From: Planctomycetota bacterium
GTDB taxonomy: Bacteria; Planctomycetota; Planctomycetia; Gemmatales; HRBIN36
Assembly (NCBI GenBank): GCA_014584395.1
Contig: JACTMY010000001.1
Location: forward strand, 1 to 40,000
DNA: 40,000 nt
Direction: 5' to 3'
In this document: positions 36,058-40,000 of the stretch, piece after piece
Position numbering within the stretch: position 1 is the stretch's first letter
Layout: each line of letters starts with the position of its first letter
Program-made: the position numbers and the translations under genes
The notes under the pieces: model-generated
Told to the model about the DNA's origin: nothing
The model's input: the letters and a program-made list of their open reading frames with translations, nothing else
Databases searched by the model: none

Positions 36058-36665
36058 GAAGCGGGTCTCGCGGAGGTCGGGTTGCCGAGCAGTTTTTCGA
36101 CGTATTTGGCCAAGAGGTCCACTTCCAGATTGACGGCTTGTCCGGGCTGCAGCCGGCCCAAGGTCGTCACGGACAAGGTGTGCGGGATGAGGGCGACGCT
36201 GAACCGGGTCGGCCCCACGTCGACGAGCGTCAAGCTGACGCCATCGATGGCAATGGATCCCTTCGGAATCATGTACCGCGTCAACTCGCCGGGGGCTTCG
36301 AAGAAATACATCCACCAATCCCCATCCGGCCGCTGTTCCACAAACCGGCCCATGCCGTCCACGTGTCCCTGCACCCAATGACCGCCCAGGCGATCGCCGA
36401 GTTTCAGCGCCCGTTCCAGGTTGACGAACTGCCGGGGTTCGACGAGACCCAGATTAGAGCGGCGCAGGGTTTCGGGGGCGAGTTGAAAACCCAGGGCCGA
36501 TGATGTTTGCGCGATCACCGTCAAACAGACGCCGTTGACCGCGATGCTCTCGCCGACGTGCACGGGGTCGGCCCCAAAGGGCGCCGTCAGCCACAAGCGG
36601 CGACCGTCGCCCTCCGGCTCAAGCCGTTCCACTTGCCCCATGCCTTCGACCAACCCAGTGAACAT
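36054..36665 (-). CDS. ribE: Riboflavin synthase, alpha subunit
   Basis: The 203-residue protein has the two lumazine-binding repeats of riboflavin synthase, which dismutates two 6,7-dimethyl-8-ribityllumazine molecules to riboflavin. Landmarks: N-terminal MFTGLVEGMG, ESIAVNGVCLTV (39-50), GGHWVQGHVDG (94-104) at the junction, and GSIAIDGVSLTLVDV (136-150) in the second repeat. Length matches the family. Start at ATG 36665 gives the conserved N-terminus although the Shine-Dalgarno sequence is weak; the open frame runs on to 37886 through pssA but that is a shadow. It lies 89 bases after pssA and overlaps rsmA by ATGA. No other riboflavin gene is nearby and I see no FMN riboswitch. Confidence 0.93.
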   Translation of the reverse strand: MFTGLVEGMGQVERLEPEGDGRRLWLTAPFGADPVHVGESIAVNGVCLTVIAQTSSALGFQLAPETLRRSNLGLVEPRQFVNLERALKLGDRLGGHWVQGHVDGMGRFVEQRPDGDWWMYFFEAPGELTRYMIPKGSIAIDGVSLTLVDVGPTRFSVALIPHTLSVTTLGRLQPGQAVNLEVDLLAKYVEKLLGNPTSARPAS

Positions 36666-36754
36666 GATCGTGACTTTCAATGTCAAGCGCGACTCACGTC
36701 CAGCGGGAAGACGACGACAAGGCCCTCCTCGGCTAACGCGGAACGCCGCAGCGC

Positions 36755-37612
36755 TTATTTTATGGGAGTGGAGGGGTTTTCCACGACCTCGGCGGGCGCC
36801 GACCAAACGCCCCTTGTGATCCGACGCCAGGCCAGCTTGATCGGGCCTGAGAGTGCATAACCCCAAAAGGCCAGCACCAGGACCAAAACGTGGAACAGAT
36901 AAATGCCAAACAGAAAGAGGACGATCTGAATCACGCGGTTGAAATGCTGCCGGCGCCGCAGCACGCGGTTGGCCAGGTGCGGGTAGGGCACCCGCGAGAC
37001 CATGAGCAGGGCCACGATCATGCCCGCCAGGGGAGCGATCGTGGGGATGACGTGCTCGATGAAAAACTCGGGAACCCAGCGAATATCGGTATAGTTGTAA
37101 TAGAGCATCATCATCGCGGCGATGCAGCCGGCGGCGGCGGGCGAGGGCAAGCCGCTGAAGACGGTGTGGGACTTTTCCTCGAGCGTTGATTGAATGTTGA
37201 ACCGGGCCAGCCGCAACACCGCACAGCACATGTACAGCATCGCCACGACCAGATACAGGTCCCGCATCAGGCGATGATCGACGTTGCCCCCCAGCTTGAT
37301 CAACAGAAAGCCGGGCACCACGCCGAAGCTGATCGCATCGCACAAGCTGTCGAGTTCCGCGCCAAACTGGCTGGCGGCCTTGGTCCGCCGCGCCAGATAG
37401 CCATCCAGCACGTCGAAGATCATCGCGAGGAAAATGAGACAACCGCTGATGAAGAAGGATTGCTTCGGCTCGAAATACGCCGCTGCGACGCTGATGTGCG
37501 TGGCAAAGACCAGGGCCGACATGCCGCAGATGGCATTGCCCAAGGTGCATAAGGTTGGCAGGATGGCTACTTTGCGCACTTCGAATCTCGTCCTTTGGCC
37601 CTGATCTTTCAC
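36755..37612 (-). CDS. pssA: CDP-diacylglycerol-serine O-phosphatidyltransferase
   Basis: The protein of up to 285 residues is a CDP-alcohol phosphatidyltransferase with the full signature Asp67-xx-Asp70-Gly71-xx-Ala74-Arg75-x8-Gly84-xxx-Asp88-xxx-Asp92 in DVLDGYLARRTKAASQFGAE and LDSLCD. About seven hydrophobic helices. The N-terminal PTLCTLGNAICG and SFGVVPG favour the PssA branch, which makes phosphatidylserine from CDP-diacylglycerol and serine; no phosphatidylserine decarboxylase gene is in the window. The frame starts GTG 37612; GTG 37579, beginning MRKVAILPTL, is equally plausible and closer to the family N-terminus. An extended -10 box lies upstream at 37678-37686. First gene of pssA-ribE-rsmA. 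Confidence 0.88.
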   Translation of the reverse strand: MKDQGQRTRFEVRKVAILPTLCTLGNAICGMSALVFATHISVAAAYFEPKQSFFISGCLIFLAMIFDVLDGYLARRTKAASQFGAELDSLCDAISFGVVPGFLLIKLGGNVDHRLMRDLYLVVAMLYMCCAVLRLARFNIQSTLEEKSHTVFSGLPSPAAAGCIAAMMMLYYNYTDIRWVPEFFIEHVIPTIAPLAGMIVALLMVSRVPYPHLANRVLRRRQHFNRVIQIVLFLFGIYLFHVLVLVLAFWGYALSGPIKLAWRRITRGVWSAPAEVVENPSTPIK

Positions 37613-37677
37613 GTTGCTTGTCTATCCTTCGAACGTTTGCCCGTGATTGAACATCGTGAGCGGCAACATTTCTTAAA

Positions 37678-37686
37678 AGTATACCA
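37678..37686 (-). promoter_or_regulatory. Extended -10 promoter of pssA
   Basis: On the minus strand TGG-TATACT, five of six matches to the -10 consensus plus the TGn extension; no -35 of note. Expected start near 37671. The interval 37613-37880 also serves the divergent LarA-like gene, for which only a CATAAT at 37822-37827 is visible. Confidence 0.45.
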
Positions 37687-37880
37687 TATCGGACCAAGGT
37701 CGCCAGGAGGCACTTTCCACAATCATCCCCTCCCTGGATTTCATTCGTTCCTGCGTCGGCTTCATCGCCAGATTGTGATCGTGCTAAAGGGATTTTCCTT
37801 CGCTGCCCCCCGCAAGGGTTCCATAATAGCCATGGGACGTCCCAGGGTAGCCGCAACTCCTCATTCGCAAAGGGGGCTGG

Positions 37881-39110
37881 ATGCAATCACTCGCGCTGCA
37901 CATCGGTCCACATCACGCCGAATGGCACATTCCCGATGATCGCTGGGTCCCCGCAACGCCCCCCTTTGCGGGCAAGGTACCTCTGGAACCCGTGGCTGAT
38001 TATGTTCGGCAAGTCATCGAGCATCCGATCGACTTCCCCGCCTTTCGCAAGGCTTTGACGCCGGACGACCTAGTCGTTATCGTCGTGCCGCCGCGGCTCA
38101 ATCAGTTGGCCGCCATTTTGGAGCCGCTGGTCGACCACATCCATTCCGCCCAGGTTCCGCATGAAAAGATCGTGCTGCTCGAGCCGCCCCTCGACGAAGG
38201 CAACCCGCGAAGTTGGCGGACCACGCTGCCTGCTTCTTTGATGGCATGCCCCATGGTCACGCACGATCCCAAGAATCGTTCCAAATTGGCCTTTCTCAGC
38301 AGCACGGACGCCGGGAAACCCATCTATCTCAATCGGCTGCTGTTGGATGCGGGGCAGGTTTTTGTCATTGGTCAGATAGGCTACGATCCCATTTTTGGTT
38401 TTCGCGGCGGTTTCGACCAAATCTACCCGATTTTCAGCCACGAACAAGCCTGGCAGGATCATCAGAAAAAGCTCTCCCCGTCGCAGATCGGCCACATCCA
38501 TAATCAAGCGGCGCGAGAAGCCGAGGAGGTTGGCAAATACTTGGGCTTCCCGCTGTTTCTGCAAGTCTTCGAAGGCGCGGGCGATGCCATCTGGGCCGTT
38601 CGGGCGGGTCTGTGCGACAACCTCCATGATGACTCCTGCCAGCAATGGCGCGAGGCCGCCCATGTGGACGTGCAGCGCCCCGCCGACCTCGTCATCGCCA
38701 CGCTGACGCAACAGGCGGAGCAGCAAAGTTATCATGAAATCGCCGCCGCTTTTTTCAATGCCGCCCGGGCCGTGAAGACGGAGGGCAAGATCGTTGTCCT
38801 AAGTCAAGCGCATGGCGCGATGACGCCTGGCCTGTCTTACTTGGATCAACAGGCTCAAACGATCCAAGGGCTGGCCCAGGCCAGGCAGGATCGCGTCCGC
38901 GATTTGGTCCCCCTCTGGCAGATCGCCTCGGCTTCGGAGCAGGGGCATTTGTTTTTATTCAGCCAATATCCGGCTGTTGAGGGTCAGGAAGGAATCGTGA
39001 CCCCTTTAACTTCGTTGAATCAAGTTCAACGCCTCATCGAACAGGCTGACAGTGTTCTCTATCTGCCGGAGGCTCAACGCAGCCTGGTGACGATGAAGGG
39101 AAATGCGTGA
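37881..39110 (+). CDS. LarA-like (lactate racemase fold) protein with altered active site
   Basis: The 409-residue protein shows the LarA/DUF2088 pattern: V(R)xxIEHPIDFPAFRKALTPDDLVVIVVPPRLNQ (43-75) corresponds to the AxxxPxxxxxLxxxxxxxxxVxIVxxDxTR region, and VFVIGQIGYDPIFGFRGGFDQIYP (160-183) to the EPHxxAGYSGGxKxxxPG segment. In LarA this second segment supplies a His and the Lys that holds the nickel-pincer cofactor; here Tyr168-Asp169 and Asp179-Gln180 are found instead, and no GTHR motif is seen after strand IVLLEPP (97-103). So it is unlikely to be a nickel-dependent racemase; function unknown. AAAGGGGG lies four bases before ATG 37881. Not in an operon. Confidence 0.72.
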   Translation: MQSLALHIGPHHAEWHIPDDRWVPATPPFAGKVPLEPVADYVRQVIEHPIDFPAFRKALTPDDLVVIVVPPRLNQLAAILEPLVDHIHSAQVPHEKIVLLEPPLDEGNPRSWRTTLPASLMACPMVTHDPKNRSKLAFLSSTDAGKPIYLNRLLLDAGQVFVIGQIGYDPIFGFRGGFDQIYPIFSHEQAWQDHQKKLSPSQIGHIHNQAAREAEEVGKYLGFPLFLQVFEGAGDAIWAVRAGLCDNLHDDSCQQWREAAHVDVQRPADLVIATLTQQAEQQSYHEIAAAFFNAARAVKTEGKIVVLSQAHGAMTPGLSYLDQQAQTIQGLAQARQDRVRDLVPLWQIASASEQGHLFLFSQYPAVEGQEGIVTPLTSLNQVQRLIEQADSVLYLPEAQRSLVTMKGNA

Positions 39111-39371
39111 TGGAGCAGCCTTTGCTGATAAGGACTGGATGGCCTTAGATTCCAATCGTTGCTGCAAGAAATACTTTACTCACCAGACCGTAAAACTTTA
39201 TGCATGAAGATATGGCGAACGATTAGGTCATTTTTCCGGTGGCTCCTTGCCATGTTGAATTGTGCCATTAGAATCTTGCCTTAATCGACATTTTCCAGGA
39301 ACTTTTTACGTTCCGGAGCAAATGGCGAACCATCGTCTCCGTACTTATCCATGTACGAAAGGAAGCGATTC

Positions 39372-40000
39372 ATGCGATTTGGAACCTATGTATTGACGGT
39401 AGTTGGGCTTTTGCTCGTGGCCAATGCAAGTCAGGCCCAAACGCTCTATTCCACTGGATTTGAGCCACCACTTTACACGGATGGCAGCAGCGTCCATGGC
39501 GTCGATGGCTGGTCCAACGGCTCAGGCTCAGGGGCTGGCATGTTGGTCTCCTCGCTGCAATACTCCTCGGGCACGCAGAGCCTGCGCATGGATAACAGTT
39601 CCACGTCCAACTCCTTCTATTCCGTTCGGCGGACGGGCATTGAAGGCTGGCTCCCCGCCATGGGACCGTTAAGCGTCTCCATCGACCTTTTTGTCGATTC
39701 CTCCACGCAAGCCAATCGCCTTTACGGTATCTACCTTGGTTCGCTTGCAACCTCGACCTTGGGGGGTACGGTGCTGGGCGTGACCATCGGCGGCGATGGC
39801 AGCATTCGCGGCGGCACAACCTGGGCCGCCACCTATTCTTCGGGCTTATTCGCCACGGCCAACCCTAGCACCTTCTTAGATCGTTGGATCACCCTGAATT
39901 TGACCTATGATCCCGATACGGGTGTGAAGTCCGCCACCTTGTCGGGCTTCTCCGATGCTTCCGTCTACTCCAATTCTTGGACGGGCGGAGCTGCACCGGC
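39372..40000 (+). CDS. Secreted protein, N-terminal part (cut by the window edge)
   Basis: An open frame from ATG 39372 continues without a stop to the end of the window (209 complete codons). AGGAAG lies about six bases upstream. The N-terminus MRFGTYVLTVVGLLLVANAS is a signal peptide, likely cut after ASQA (residue 22). The mature part (TLYSTGFEPPLYTDGSSVHG...) is rich in Ser, Gly and Thr with alternating hydrophobics, including SVSIDLFVDSS, and reads like a beta-sandwich of the jellyroll type. Planctomycete proteins of this kind often end in a PEP-CTERM sorting signal, which would lie outside the window. Bases 39111-39371 upstream are AT-richer than the genes and hold only a weak GGAAC/GTTCC hairpin (39298-39314); no promoter is clear. 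Confidence 0.75.
   Translation, partial: MRFGTYVLTVVGLLLVANASQAQTLYSTGFEPPLYTDGSSVHGVDGWSNGSGSGAGMLVSSLQYSSGTQSLRMDNSSTSNSFYSVRRTGIEGWLPAMGPLSVSIDLFVDSSTQANRLYGIYLGSLATSTLGGTVLGVTIGGDGSIRGGTTWAATYSSGLFATANPSTFLDRWITLNLTYDPDTGVKSATLSGFSDASVYSNSWTGGAAP

Noticed and set aside
35104..36378. N-terminally extended RsmA
   Set aside because: The extension lies in the shadow of ribE; ATGA overlap at 36054-36057 marks the start.
36666..36754. FMN riboswitch ahead of ribE
   Set aside because: The gap is only 89 bases and lacks the conserved RFN-element segments.
36054..37886. A 610-codon frame as a fusion protein ending in riboflavin synthase
   Set aside because: Its first 400 codons are the shadow of pssA; the conserved MFTGLVE start at 36665 gives a normal-length enzyme.

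Overview
The window looks like chromosomal DNA of a GC-rich planctomycete (Planctomycetota, perhaps Gemmatales or Isosphaerales). This is inferred from the mix of genes, not from a marker gene: a membrane-anchored Hanks-type Ser/Thr kinase, a membrane HEAT-repeat protein, a Tat-signal FG-GAP/PQQ-like propeller, a signal-peptide methyltransferase, a bacterial serpin, many secreted or lipid-anchored products, and short co-directional gene groups instead of long classic operons. I saw no rRNA, tRNA, CRISPR array, transposase or integrase. Coding density is high and no gap exceeds about 270 bases.

Layout. 1-203: gene-free edge with two hairpins. 204-2075 (-): gamma-glutamyltransferase. 2142-3638 (+): stand-alone maltokinase. 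3684-5312 (+): secreted M14 metallocarboxypeptidase. 5334-6731 (-): membrane HEAT protein with a palindromic operator-like site at its promoter. 6987-13649 (-): six-gene Tad/Flp-type secretion cluster in the order tadE-like, cpaB, tadG-like, cpaF/tadA, tadB, tadC. 13892-15109 (+): Ser/Thr kinase, divergent from the Tad cluster. 15319-16554 (+): secreted serpin, closed by a strong terminator. 16642-26069 (-): efflux locus with one membrane-fusion lipoprotein, two large RND pumps and a cation diffusion facilitator between them. 26243-27247 (-): ATP-grasp ligase. 27422-28774 (+): Tat-exported propeller protein. 28914-29606 (+): exported methyltransferase-like protein. 29698-31113 (+): APC amino-acid permease.

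31145-37612 is all on the minus strand. pssA, ribE and rsmA (ksgA) form the upstream housekeeping group, with ribE and rsmA overlapping by ATGA. A separate promoter then serves a methyltransferase, a DPM1-like GT2, a ChbG/YdjC deacetylase and a GT87-type membrane glycosyltransferase. The last four read as a lipid-linked sugar module: GT2 charges a polyprenyl phosphate, the deacetylase unmasks an amine, and the GT-C enzyme transfers the sugar outside. 37881-39110 (+) is a LarA-like protein without the residues expected for lactate racemase. 39372-40000 (+) is the start of a secreted protein cut by the window edge.

Most interesting: the two-RND/one-adaptor/CDF locus, the GT2-deacetylase-GT87 trio, the catalytically altered LarA homologue, the serpin with an intact inhibitory hinge but long reactive loop, and a recurring TGG-TATA(A/C)(T/A) extended -10 promoter. 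I found no single system I would call clearly new; these are testable variations on known families.
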